A model generated the notes under the pieces. That model saw only the letters and a list, made by a program, of their open reading frames with translations. It made no database searches and was not told where the DNA came from. The position numbers were made by a program, and so were the translations under genes. From Streptomyces sp. NBC_01237 (GTDB taxonomy: Bacteria; Actinomycetota; Actinomycetes; Streptomycetales; Streptomycetaceae), in assembly GCF_035917275.1 (NCBI RefSeq), contig NZ_CP108508.1, positions 806,001-870,000 on the forward strand: 64,000 bases of DNA. The letters are read 5' to 3'. Below, piece by piece: positions 42,743 to 51,309 of this stretch (positions are counted from its first letter, which is position 1; every line of letters starts with the position of its first letter).

Positions 42743-43942
42743 TCAGAGTCCGCCGGTGTACAGCAGCCGGTCGGGCGAGCCGGGACTCAGATAGGACAGG
42801 GCGTCCGGGGTCGACTCGTCGGCCAGCCGGCTCGCGAGGGTCGCGGGGCTCGCCGCCGGGTCCGCCTCCCTGTGCAGGGCGGCGACACCGGCCACGTGCG
42901 GGCTGGCCATGGAGGTGCCGTCGAGGGCGACGGAGCCGCCGCCGAGCTTGGCGGAGACGATGCCCTCGCCGGGGGCGTACAGCGAGAGGCATTCGCCCCA
43001 GTTGCTGAACGAGGTCTGCCGGTCGAGGCTGTCGCTCGCCCCCACGGTGACCACGCGTTCGGCACCCGCCGGGGAGATGTCGCACGCGTCGATGTTGTCG
43101 TTGCCGGCCGCGACGACGGGCAGCACGCCCGCGTCCGCGACTGCGTTGATCCCGTCGTCGACGGCCTGCGACTTCGCCCCGCCGAGCGAGGAGTTCAGCA
43201 CGGCGGGACGGCCGGAGTTCCTGGCGTCCTCGACCACCCAGTCGAATCCGGCGAGGATCCCGGCCCAGGTGCCCCTGCCCTCGCAGTCGAGCACCCGCAC
43301 ATTGACGAGCGAGACGGACGTGGCCACGCCGTATGTCGCCCCGCCGACCGTGCCCGCCACATGGGTGCCGTGGCCGTTGCAGTCCTGACCGTCGCGGCCG
43401 TCGCCGATGGCGTCGAATCCGGCTGCCACCCGCCCGCCGAACTCGCTGTGTCCGGCGTCGATCCCGGTGTCGACGACGTACACCGTCACGCCGTCGCCCG
43501 TGGCGGTCGTGGTGAAGGACTTGTCCAGCGGCAGCTGTCGCTGGTCGATCCGGTCCTGCCCCCAGGACGCGGCCGCGGCCCGGAGGCCGGTGGTCCGCGT
43601 CCTCGATGCCGTGGGGACGACGGCGACCTCGCCGTTCTCCTCGACGGACCGGACGCCGGGGAAGGCCCGCACCTGGTCGAGCTGTGTGGGAGTGAGCGTG
43701 GCGGCGAAGCCGCGCGCGACGCGTCCGTAGGTGTACATCGCGCGGAGCCCGAACTGCCGCAGGACGGTGTCCGGCGACACCTCGGGCCGAAGGGTGACGA
43801 TGTACTGGTCGGGGACGGCGCGGGCGGAGGGCCGCACCGCGACACCGTTCGATCCGGTGTCGGCCGTGGCCTGGGTGGTGGTGCCGATCAGGGGGACGAT
43901 CAGCAGCAGAGCGGCTGGTGCCCAGTGGGCGCGCAGGCGCAT
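42743..43942 (-). CDS. Secreted S8 (subtilisin/proteinase-K-type) serine protease
   Basis: A 399-residue preproenzyme. Signal peptide in about residues 1-28 (LRAHWAPAALLLIVPLIGT), an I9 propeptide with QYIVTLRPEVSPDT and VRSVEENGEV, and the S8A domain with catalytic Asp in VVDTGID (near 161), His in NGHGTHVAG (near 192) and Ser in GTSMASPHVAG (near 344). ATG 43942 follows GAGGAGA by four bases. Six cysteines in the mature region fit a proteinase-K-like disulfide pattern. Confidence 0.92.
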   Translation of the reverse strand: MRLRAHWAPAALLLIVPLIGTTTQATADTGSNGVAVRPSARAVPDQYIVTLRPEVSPDTVLRQFGLRAMYTYGRVARGFAATLTPTQLDQVRAFPGVRSVEENGEVAVVPTASRTRTTGLRAAAASWGQDRIDQRQLPLDKSFTTTATGDGVTVYVVDTGIDAGHSEFGGRVAAGFDAIGDGRDGQDCNGHGTHVAGTVGGATYGVATSVSLVNVRVLDCEGRGTWAGILAGFDWVVEDARNSGRPAVLNSSLGGAKSQAVDDGINAVADAGVLPVVAAGNDNIDACDISPAGAERVVTVGASDSLDRQTSFSNWGECLSLYAPGEGIVSAKLGGGSVALDGTSMASPHVAGVAALHREADPAASPATLASRLADESTPDALSYLSPGSPDRLLYTGGL

Positions 43943-43950
43943 ACGTTCTC

Positions 43951-44028
43951 CTCGGGGTGGGGGGATCGTGCGGGGAAGAGGCAGATCCGCGAAGTGCGAA
44001 CACCAGTTCCTTCGTCCCCACCCCGGGG
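43951..44028 (-). promoter_or_regulatory. Large inverted repeat in the S8 protease leader / rppA tail
   Basis: CTCGGGGTGGGG (43951-43962) is complementary to CCCCACCCCGGGG (44016-44028) with one mismatch. It lies just upstream of the protease ribosome site and just past the rppA stop at 44043, so it may be a terminator or a leader structure. Confidence 0.35.
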
Positions 44029-44042
44029 ATGCCTTAGCGGGA

Positions 44043-45161
44043 TCAGCCGGACAGCGCAACGCTCTCTGTGAGCTCCCGGTCCGTACGGTCGCCGTGCTCC
44101 CGGACCTGTTCCCCGTGGACGGCCCAGCGGCCGACCGCCACCTCGGCCGTGATGCCGGGTCCGAATCCGGCGATCAGGCCCTGCGCGGATTCCGCCGGGC
44201 ACCCGTCCTCGAACAGCCTCGCGAGCGCGTCGAAGACGACCGAGCTGGCGATATTGCCTCGTTCGGTGAGCGTGGCCCTGCTGAAGCGGAACATCTCCGG
44301 CGGCAGGTTCAGGTAGTGGCAGAGGTCATCGAGAATGCGCGGGCCGCCCGCGTGCACGATGAAGAAGTCCATGGCCGGAACTGTCCAGCCATGCCGGTCG
44401 ACCAGATCCTTGAGCACCGGCGCAAGCATCTCCATGGTGCCGGGCACCCGTTTGTCGAGCAGGAAGTGGAATCCCGTGTCGCGTACCGCGTAGGAGATCC
44501 AGTCCTCGGTGTCGGGCACCAGATGGGAACCGTTGCGTTCGAGGTACATGCCGGTGCCGCCCTGCCCACGGACCACGGCTGCCGAAACCGCGTCCCCGAA
44601 CAGTCCGTTGGAGAGCAGCGAGCCGACCCCGATGTCGGTCGGCTGGTAGCAGAGCGAGCAGAACTCGCAGGACACGATGAGCACATTGGCCCGCGGGTAG
44701 GCGAGACAGAAGTCGTGCGCCCGGTTGATGGCCGCGCCGCCCGCGGCGCAGCCGAGCTGGGCGATGGGGAGCTGCCTGGTCTCGGAGCGGAAGCCCATCG
44801 AGTTGATCAGCCATGCGGTCAGCGAGGGCATCATGAAGCCCGTGCAGGAGACATAGACGATCAGGTCGACCTCCGCGGCCTCCAGTTCGGCGTTCGCCAG
44901 GGCCTGCCGGACGACTTCGGGGACACGGGCCTTCGCCTCCGCCTCGTACAGCTTGTTGCGTACCTCGAACCCGGGGTGCCTCAGGGTCTCCTCGATCGGC
45001 TGGACGAGGTGCCGGGTCTGCACTCCGGTGTTCTGGATGAGCCGCAGGACGAGGCCGCGCTGGGGGTGGTCGGCGTGTGTCTCCCGGGCCAGGTCCAGGG
45101 TCTGCTGCATCGTGATGACGTGTTCGGGCACAGCGATGGCCGGTCGGCACAGAGTCGCCAT
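44043..45161 (-). CDS. rppA: Type III polyketide synthase, RppA-type (1,3,6,8-tetrahydroxynaphthalene synthase)
   Basis: A 372-residue chalcone-synthase-fold enzyme condensing five malonyl-CoA to tetrahydroxynaphthalene, which oxidises to flaviolin. Catalytic Cys in IAQLGCAAGGA (near 138), His in IVHAGGPRIL and Asn in ERGNIASSV complete the triad. MATLCRPAIAVPEHVITM matches the RppA amino terminus. It lies 33 bases downstream of a CYP158-like P450 gene, the standard partner. Confidence 0.92.
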   Translation of the reverse strand: MATLCRPAIAVPEHVITMQQTLDLARETHADHPQRGLVLRLIQNTGVQTRHLVQPIEETLRHPGFEVRNKLYEAEAKARVPEVVRQALANAELEAAEVDLIVYVSCTGFMMPSLTAWLINSMGFRSETRQLPIAQLGCAAGGAAINRAHDFCLAYPRANVLIVSCEFCSLCYQPTDIGVGSLLSNGLFGDAVSAAVVRGQGGTGMYLERNGSHLVPDTEDWISYAVRDTGFHFLLDKRVPGTMEMLAPVLKDLVDRHGWTVPAMDFFIVHAGGPRILDDLCHYLNLPPEMFRFSRATLTERGNIASSVVFDALARLFEDGCPAESAQGLIAGFGPGITAEVAVGRWAVHGEQVREHGDRTDRELTESVALSG

Positions 45162-45194
45162 GGGTTCTCCTCGTTCTCTGGAGCGGGGCTCTCG

Positions 45195-46400
45195 TCACCA
45201 CGTGACGGGCAGGGCGAGCGGATAACGCCAGATGGAGGTCGTGTTCCATTGGACGTCCTCGGGCGGTACGTCGAGGCTCAGGGCCGGGAAACGGGTCAGC
45301 AGCGACGAGAAGGCCACTTCCAGTTCCATCGTGGCGAGCGGCGCACCCAGGCAGTGGTGCGCGCCCCAGCCGAACGTCATGTGCGGGATGGACGGCCGGT
45401 CCGGGTCCAGCTCGTCGGGGCGTTCGAACTTCCTGGCGTCCCGGTTGGCCGTGAGATAGGAGACGTGGACCACGTCACCGGCCCGGATGGCGACGCCGCT
45501 GAGCTCCACGTCCTCGGTGGCGATCCGCGGGATGCCGACGCCCTTGCGGAACGGGATGTACCGCAGCAGCTCCTCCAGGGTCCGGGGCAGCTGCTCGGGG
45601 GCCGCCCGCAGCGATTCCAGGAGCGCGGGTTTGGTGAGCAGCGTGTAGGCGATATTGCCGAGTTGGTACGTGGTGGTGTCCTGGCCCGTGATGAGCAGCA
45701 CCATGGCCATGACGGCCAGTTCGTTGTCGTCGAGCAGTTCGGCGCCGTCCCTGGCCGTGGCGAGCGTGCTGATGAGGTCCTCGCCGGGCGAGCGGCGCCG
45801 TTCGGCCGTCAGTTCGCTGAAGTACGCCCGCAGTTCGGCCTTGGCGCGTACCGCGGCGTCCTTGCCCGCGGCGCCGGTGTTCATCATGGTCAGGGCGTGG
45901 GCGCGGAGCCAGGGGCGGTCCGCTTCGGGAATGTCGAGCGCCTCGCAGATGGTGATCAGCGGCAGCGGAGCGGACACCCGGGCCACGAAGTCGGCCGGGG
46001 ACCCGCCGTCCTCCATGTCCTGGAGCAGCTGGTCCACGATGCGCTGGGTCCGGTGGCGCATGTGCTCCACCCGGCGGGGAGTGAAGCTCTTGGCCACCAG
46101 GCTCCGCAGGCGGCTGCTGTCGGGCGGGTCCATCAGGTTGATGGATTCCGCCTGGACGATGGGTTCCGGGGTCATCCGCGGAAAGTCGCGGCCCGTGACG
46201 GCGCTGCGGCTGAAGCGCCGGTCGGTGGTGACCGTCCGGACGTCCTCGTAGCGGGTGACGAGCCAGGCTTCGCCCTCTCCGTACGCCATACGGATGCGGG
46301 ACACCGGCGCTTCGGTCAGCAACTCCCGAAGCTGTGGGTCGAACTCCAGTTGCTGGGCATAGTCGAACGGACAGCTGCGTACGGATTCCGTGTTCTCCAC
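45195..46400 (-). CDS. Cytochrome P450, CYP158-like (flaviolin-coupling candidate)
   Basis: A 401-residue P450. The heme-cysteine loop is FGWGAHHCLGAP near residue 350; the I-helix is LITGQDTTTYQ near 240, where the usual acid-threonine pair is preserved as D-T; the ExxR region is EELLRYIPFRKG. Pairing with rppA suggests oxidative biaryl coupling of flaviolin, as CYP158A enzymes do in S. coelicolor, giving red-brown pigment oligomers. GTG 46400 follows GGGAG. Confidence 0.88.
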   Translation of the reverse strand: MENTESVRSCPFDYAQQLEFDPQLRELLTEAPVSRIRMAYGEGEAWLVTRYEDVRTVTTDRRFSRSAVTGRDFPRMTPEPIVQAESINLMDPPDSSRLRSLVAKSFTPRRVEHMRHRTQRIVDQLLQDMEDGGSPADFVARVSAPLPLITICEALDIPEADRPWLRAHALTMMNTGAAGKDAAVRAKAELRAYFSELTAERRRSPGEDLISTLATARDGAELLDDNELAVMAMVLLITGQDTTTYQLGNIAYTLLTKPALLESLRAAPEQLPRTLEELLRYIPFRKGVGIPRIATEDVELSGVAIRAGDVVHVSYLTANRDARKFERPDELDPDRPSIPHMTFGWGAHHCLGAPLATMELEVAFSSLLTRFPALSLDVPPEDVQWNTTSIWRYPLALPVTW

Positions 46401-46871
46401 CGAGGTTCTCCCAATGACCGGTTCGGGGAATTCAGGGCGTGCCGGCTCCGGGCCCGGAAACAGACCTCCCCTATCTCCCCCATAACGCAGCGGAACATGT
46501 CACCCACACTCCGTAGTCAACCGATCAGAGGGGGATCTGACGGAGCGACAGGGCTGGTGGAGGGAGCTTGCCGCGCACACGGATGAATTTCCGCGCTCCG
46601 GCGCCACGGGCCGCGCGGGGCCATGCCGCCGCACGCCCGAGCAGTCATGAAAGGTTTCAGTCCCAACATGCCTACCGATGGAGCACACCCACAACTCCAG
46701 CCGCATCGTCGTGAACCGATTCATCATCGAGTCGTAGCGGAGCCGCGTTGTGATCAACAGAAGACGACTGCCCGTCGCCGGCACCCTGCCGAACGCATCG
46801 GTCCCGGAGAGCGGAGAGCGGTCGGGGGTGGCGCGGGCCGCTGAACCGGACCCGCACCACCCCTTCCGTGG
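46401..46871. other. Gene-free region between the P450/rppA operon and the ribosome-protection gene
   Basis: About 470 bases, with the P450 promoter on the minus strand and the 3' flank of the GTPase gene. Short frames on both strands have poor codon bias. No structured element recognised. Confidence 0.4.
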
Positions 46872-48890
46872 TCAGCTGCCGTCGCCGCCCGTGCCGACCC
46901 GGCGCAGGGTGCGCAGCAGATACTCCTTGCGGTGCAGCGGATCGTGGTCCGTGCGCGAGCGCTCCGGGGGCGTTCCGGTGACCGGCAGGTGGTGCGCGAA
47001 GGCGGACTCCAGGACGCCCTCCCCCCGCGTCATCTCCGGCAGCAGCTGCTGGAGTTCATGTACACGGGCGGCCGGGACATCTCCCTCCAGCGTGCAGGCC
47101 GAGCCCCGCACCACGGGTGTCCCCGGCACGGCGCGCAGCCGGGCGAGCACCGGCACCAGCGGTCCGAAGGTGTCGTACGGCAGCTCGATCCGGAAGCGGT
47201 GCATCGGCTCGTACACCCTGGTTCCGGCCTCTCGCAGGGCGCTCATCAGTACCAGCGGCGTCAGATGGCGGAAGTCACCGGCGGTGCTCGACATCGTCTT
47301 GTCGAAGGTCGCGTGGGAATGGCTCTGTCTGGGCCAGTATCCCGAATGCGTCATCGTTACCACGCAGTCGGTGACCTGCCAGCCGTGGATTCCCTGATGC
47401 AGTGTGGTCCGTACGGTTTCCTCCACCGCCCTCATGAAGGAATACGGCATGGAGCCGAGTTCCACCTCCCGCCGGAATTCCACTCCGCTGCCGGGCGGGG
47501 CGGGTTCGACCCGGAGTCCGACGGTGGCGAGAAAGGGGTTGGGGGCCTTGTCGATGATCTCGAAGGCGGCGCCCGTGCCGACGGGCCGCTCCAGGCAGAT
47601 GGTCGTGGTCTCGCGGAACGTGACCTCGACGCCGAACTCGTCCGCCAGCGTCGCCTGGATGACCTCCTTCTGCACCTCGCCGTAGAGGGAGACGGACACC
47701 TCCTGCCGGATGTCGTCGTGCCGCAGGGCGATCAGCGGGTCCTGCTCGGCGAGCCGGCCGAGGGCGAGGTGCAGGGCGCCCCGGTCCGCCCGGCGGCGGG
47801 GGACGACGACCGTCTCCAGGGTCGGCGGGGCGAAGTGGTGCACCGCCGGTCCGGCCGCCGCGTCGCCGATCGTGTCACCGATCCGGATGTCCGCGAGCCC
47901 CCGGATCCTGGCGATCCGGCCCGCGTCGACACCATGGCCGCGCACCTGAGCACCCCGGTCGAAGACACTGATCGCGGAGACCTTGCCCTCGCCCTGTGTG
48001 CCGTCCGCGCTGCGGAACCGGAGCACTTCGCGGGTACGCACCGTCCCGGTGAACATCCGGACGTACGCGATCTTCTCCCCCGCCGGGCCCCGGTCGACCT
48101 TGAACACCGTGCCGGAGGCCGGACCGTGGGCGTCGCCCGCCGTGGTGGGCAGCAGTCCGGTGATTCCGGCGACCAGGTCGGCGATGCCCGCGCCCGTGGC
48201 GGCGGAGCCGAAGAACACCGGATGCACCAGCGCCCGCCCGGTCTGCGCGGCCAGTTCGCCGCGGAGCCGCTCGTACGGGACGGCCGTCGGATCCTCGACG
48301 TACGCGGCGAGCAGGTCGTCGTCGTGGGCGGTGAGCAGGTCCGTCAGCGCGGCGGTGAAGGCGGTGTCGGCCGCCGTGAACGGGGTACCGCACGCGTCGC
48401 GGGTGCCCAGCCCCCGGGCCGAGCCCATCGCGACGACGTCCGGGGAGAGCCGTTCCGCGATGCTCGCGAGGGTCTGTTCGTACTGTGCTCCGGCCCGGTC
48501 GGTCTTGTTGACGAAGATCAGGGTCGGGATGCGCAGCCTGCGCAGCGTCCGCATCAGGACGCGGGTCTGCGCCTGGACGCCCTCCACGGCGGAGACCACC
48601 AGCACGGCGCCGTCGAGCACGCCGAGGACCCGTTCCACCTCGGCGATGAAGTCCGGGTGGCCAGGGGTGTCGATCAGGTTGACCGCGATGTCGTCGATGA
48701 CGAAGGAGACGACGGCGGACTTGATCGTGATGCCGCGCTGCCGTTCCAGGTCGAGCGAATCGGTCTGTGTGCTGCCGTCGTCGACGCTGCCGATTTCGTC
48801 GATGACTCCGGCGGCGTGGAGCAGCCGCTCGGTCAGGCTTGTCTTACCGGCGTCGACGTGCGCCAGAATTCCCAGATTCAACGTGTGCAC
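46872..48890 (-). CDS. TetM/OtrA-type ribosome-protection GTPase
   Basis: A 672-residue EF-G-like GTPase that displaces tetracycline from the ribosome. G1 is AHVDAGKTS (residues 9-17), G3 DTPGHPDF and G4 NKTDRAG. Domain IV loops include SGYWPRQSHSHATFDKT near 505, the region contacting the drug site. MHTLNLGILAHVDAGKT matches the start of TetM/OtrA rather than EF-G, and the length is right. GTG 48890 chosen. The upstream ORF at 48844-48954 overlaps it. Confidence 0.9.
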   Translation of the reverse strand: MHTLNLGILAHVDAGKTSLTERLLHAAGVIDEIGSVDDGSTQTDSLDLERQRGITIKSAVVSFVIDDIAVNLIDTPGHPDFIAEVERVLGVLDGAVLVVSAVEGVQAQTRVLMRTLRRLRIPTLIFVNKTDRAGAQYEQTLASIAERLSPDVVAMGSARGLGTRDACGTPFTAADTAFTAALTDLLTAHDDDLLAAYVEDPTAVPYERLRGELAAQTGRALVHPVFFGSAATGAGIADLVAGITGLLPTTAGDAHGPASGTVFKVDRGPAGEKIAYVRMFTGTVRTREVLRFRSADGTQGEGKVSAISVFDRGAQVRGHGVDAGRIARIRGLADIRIGDTIGDAAAGPAVHHFAPPTLETVVVPRRRADRGALHLALGRLAEQDPLIALRHDDIRQEVSVSLYGEVQKEVIQATLADEFGVEVTFRETTTICLERPVGTGAAFEIIDKAPNPFLATVGLRVEPAPPGSGVEFRREVELGSMPYSFMRAVEETVRTTLHQGIHGWQVTDCVVTMTHSGYWPRQSHSHATFDKTMSSTAGDFRHLTPLVLMSALREAGTRVYEPMHRFRIELPYDTFGPLVPVLARLRAVPGTPVVRGSACTLEGDVPAARVHELQQLLPEMTRGEGVLESAFAHHLPVTGTPPERSRTDHDPLHRKEYLLRTLRRVGTGGDGS

Positions 48891-48954
48891 TGAGCTTCAT
48901 GCCCTCAAGATAGGTGTGAATTCCTGTCTGGGTGGACACAAAAGCTCCGCGCAT
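48844..48954 (-). CDS. 36-codon upstream ORF overlapping the ribosome-protection gene start
   Basis: ATG 48954 is six bases after a good AGGAG (48961-48965) and opens a frame to a TAA at 48844-48846, covering the GTG start (48888-48890) of the GTPase in another frame. The peptide begins MRGAFVSTQTGIHTYLEGMK. Codons are less G/C-biased than the flanking genes. Ribosomes translating it would cross the GTPase start, so it may act as a translational or attenuation control; tet(M) is also leader-controlled. It could be a chance ORF. Confidence 0.5.
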   Translation of the reverse strand: MRGAFVSTQTGIHTYLEGMKLSAHVESGNSGARRRR

Positions 48955-49020
48955 AATCATCTCCTGGGTCGAATGCGTGTGCCGGGATTACAGCAGGGCG
49001 CCGCGGCGGCCCGCAACCGG

Positions 49021-50193
49021 TTAATCGGCCCGGGCGTTCCCCGGGGCGCCCGTGAGGTGGGGGAAGCGCCATTCCGTACGGCTGCGCATCGTGTCGCCCG
49101 GGCGCAGCACGGTGCTCGGGTGGGCGGGACGGTTGGGTGAGTCGGGGAGGTGCTGGGTCTCCAGGCAGACCGAGCCGTGGCGCCCGTGGCGGCGGCCCCT
49201 GGCATCGGTGAACGTGCCGTCGAGCTGGTTGGCGGTGTAGACCTGGATGCCCGGTTCGGTGGTCCATATCTCCAGCGTCCGGGCCGCGTCGGGGGCGGTG
49301 AGCCGTGCGGCGCGGCGCAGGGAGCCGGGGTGCCGGGGGCCGGCGGCAGGGTCCGGACCGGGCTCCGGGCCGGCGTCCTGTTCGGCGTCCTGATCCGGCT
49401 CCGGGTCCGCGTCCGGGTCGCGGAGGATCCAGCAGTGGTCGAAGCCGCCCTCCAGGCGTAGTTGCTCGTGGGGGAGGGCGATCCGCTCCCCCACCCGGCG
49501 CGGTGCCGTGAGGTCGAACGGGGTGCCCCGCACCGGCGCCGCGGGTCCCTCGGGGATGCCGTCGGGGTCGATCGGGAGGTAGTGGTCGGCGTCGACCTCC
49601 AGCGTGTGGCCGAGGATGTCGCCGCCGCCCAGGTTGAGGTAGGCGTGGTTGGTGAGGTTGACGACCGTGGGACGGTCGGTGGTCGCGGTGTAGTCGAGGG
49701 CGAGGGTGCCGGTGGCGTCGAGGGTGTAGGTCACGGCGGCGTCCAGCGCACCGGGAAAGCCCATGTCGCCGTCGGGACTGCGCAGGGTGAGCCGCAGGGC
49801 CGCGGCGGTGCGGGTGACCCGGGCGGTGGCCCGCCACACCTTGGTGTGGAAGCCGTCGGGGCCACCGTGCAGCGCGTGGCCGCGGTCGTTGACGGGAATG
49901 TGGTGCGTGGTGCCGTCGAGGGTGAAGCGGCCGTGCGCGATGCGGTTGGCGTAGCGTCCGACGACGGCACCGAAGTAGGGGTTCTCTCCGGTGTAGTCGT
50001 CGATCCCGGTGAGCGACCGGACGATGTGACCGGGGCGCCCGGCGGTGTCCGGCACGGTGAGGCTGTGCAGGACGCCGCCGTAGGTGAGGACTTCGGCCCG
50101 GACCCCCGTACCGGAGTCGAGGGTCCAGAGGTCGGCCTCCGTATGCCCGTGGGCGGAGCCGAACGGTGTGCGGTGCGCGGTGGGGCGGGGCAT
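49021..50193 (-). CDS. galM: Aldose 1-epimerase (galactose mutarotase-like)
   Basis: A 390-residue mutarotase interconverting sugar anomers. Catalytic His appears in NLTNHAYLNLGG near residue 180 and the catalytic Glu in CLETQHLPDSPN near residue 345; GRYANRIAHGRF is a substrate-site motif. An unusual ~28-residue acidic and proline-rich insert (DPDADPEPDQDAEQDAGPEP) interrupts the domain near residue 265. It is the last gene of the sugar-uptake operon, and should equilibrate the imported sugar. Confidence 0.9.
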   Translation of the reverse strand: MPRPTAHRTPFGSAHGHTEADLWTLDSGTGVRAEVLTYGGVLHSLTVPDTAGRPGHIVRSLTGIDDYTGENPYFGAVVGRYANRIAHGRFTLDGTTHHIPVNDRGHALHGGPDGFHTKVWRATARVTRTAAALRLTLRSPDGDMGFPGALDAAVTYTLDATGTLALDYTATTDRPTVVNLTNHAYLNLGGGDILGHTLEVDADHYLPIDPDGIPEGPAAPVRGTPFDLTAPRRVGERIALPHEQLRLEGGFDHCWILRDPDADPEPDQDAEQDAGPEPGPDPAAGPRHPGSLRRAARLTAPDAARTLEIWTTEPGIQVYTANQLDGTFTDARGRRHGRHGSVCLETQHLPDSPNRPAHPSTVLRPGDTMRSRTEWRFPHLTGAPGNARAD

Positions 50194-50230
50194 CGGATTT
50201 CCTTGTGGGAGCGCGCCGCCGGGCGGGGCC

Positions 50231-51265
50231 CTACGAGCCGAGGGGGTCGGGGCCGGTTCGGGGCGCGGTGGATTCGCGGACGATGAGGCGGTATCCGGGG
50301 CGTGGCCGCCGGGGCTCGGACACCGGGTCCCCCGTGAGGCGTTCCACGAGGCTGTCCACGGCGAGCCGGGCGATGGCTTCCTTGTCGGGGGCGATGGTGG
50401 TGAGGGTGGTCGTGCCGTACCGGCTCTCCTCGATGTCGTCGAAGCCGACGACGGCGATGTCGGCCGGGACCGCGAGCCGGCGCTCCGTGATCGTGCGCAT
50501 GGCCCCGACCGCGATGAGGTCGTTGTAGGCGAACACCGCGTCGGGCCGCTCGCCCCGGTCGAGGAGGGAGGCCATGGCCGCGGCCCCGTCCTCGCGTCCG
50601 TAGCCGTCGGTGACCACGACCAGGGACTCGTCCGGCTCGATGCCCGCAGCCACCAGTTCCTCGCGCCAGCCCCGCAGCCGCAGGTGGGCGGGCTGGCGTT
50701 CGCGGCCGGTGCGCGAGCCGAGGAACGCGATCCGGCGGTGCCCGTTGTCGATCAGGTGGCGTACGGCCTCGCGGGACGCGGCCACGTTGTCGATGGCGAT
50801 GTGGTCGTACGGGGCCTCGTACTCGCGCTCCCCCAGCAGGACCAGCGGTGCCGTCTCGGTGCGCGCCATCAGGTCCTCCGTCTCCAGGTGGATGGGGCTG
50901 AGGATGAGGCCGTCGATCACATGGGACCGGAATCCCTGACTGACCAGCAGTTCCTTCTCCCGGAGGCCCGCCGTGTGGTCGACCAGCACGGTGTAGTCGT
51001 GCCGGGCGGCCGCGTCGACGACGGCTCCGGCCAGTTCCGCGAAGTACGGGTTGCCGAACTCGGGCACCGCGAGGGCGATGATGCCGGTGCGGCCCTTGCG
51101 CAGATGGCGGGCGGTGAGGTTCGGCCGGTAGCCGAGCTCGTCGATCGCCTGCTGCACCTTGGCCCGCATCTTGGGTGTGACGTGCTGATAGTTGTTCACC
51201 ACGTTCGACACGGTCTTGATGGACACGCCCGCCCGTTGCGCAACGTCCTTGAGGCTGACGCCCAC
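50231..51265 (-). CDS. LacI-family transcriptional regulator
   Basis: A 344-residue repressor with the canonical amino-terminal helix-turn-helix and hinge (SLKDVAQRAGVSIKTVSNVVN), followed by a sugar-binding type I periplasmic domain (DHIAIDNVAASREAVRHLI; DAVFAYNDLIAVGAM). GTG 51265 is four bases after AAGGAG. Position inside the transporter operon suggests it responds to the transported sugar and binds the shared sites at 56410-56425 and 60137-60152. Confidence 0.92.
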   Translation of the reverse strand: MGVSLKDVAQRAGVSIKTVSNVVNNYQHVTPKMRAKVQQAIDELGYRPNLTARHLRKGRTGIIALAVPEFGNPYFAELAGAVVDAAARHDYTVLVDHTAGLREKELLVSQGFRSHVIDGLILSPIHLETEDLMARTETAPLVLLGEREYEAPYDHIAIDNVAASREAVRHLIDNGHRRIAFLGSRTGRERQPAHLRLRGWREELVAAGIEPDESLVVVTDGYGREDGAAAMASLLDRGERPDAVFAYNDLIAVGAMRTITERRLAVPADIAVVGFDDIEESRYGTTTLTTIAPDKEAIARLAVDSLVERLTGDPVSEPRRPRPGYRLIVRESTAPRTGPDPLGS

Positions 51266-51309
51266 GGCACTCCTTGACTTGGATTCGGCTCTGCCCGGCC
51301 CCGACCGGT

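Noticed and set aside
46932..48893. Long plus-strand open frame opposite the ribosome-protection GTPase
   Set aside because: Shadow frame; GTPase motifs are unambiguous on the other strand.
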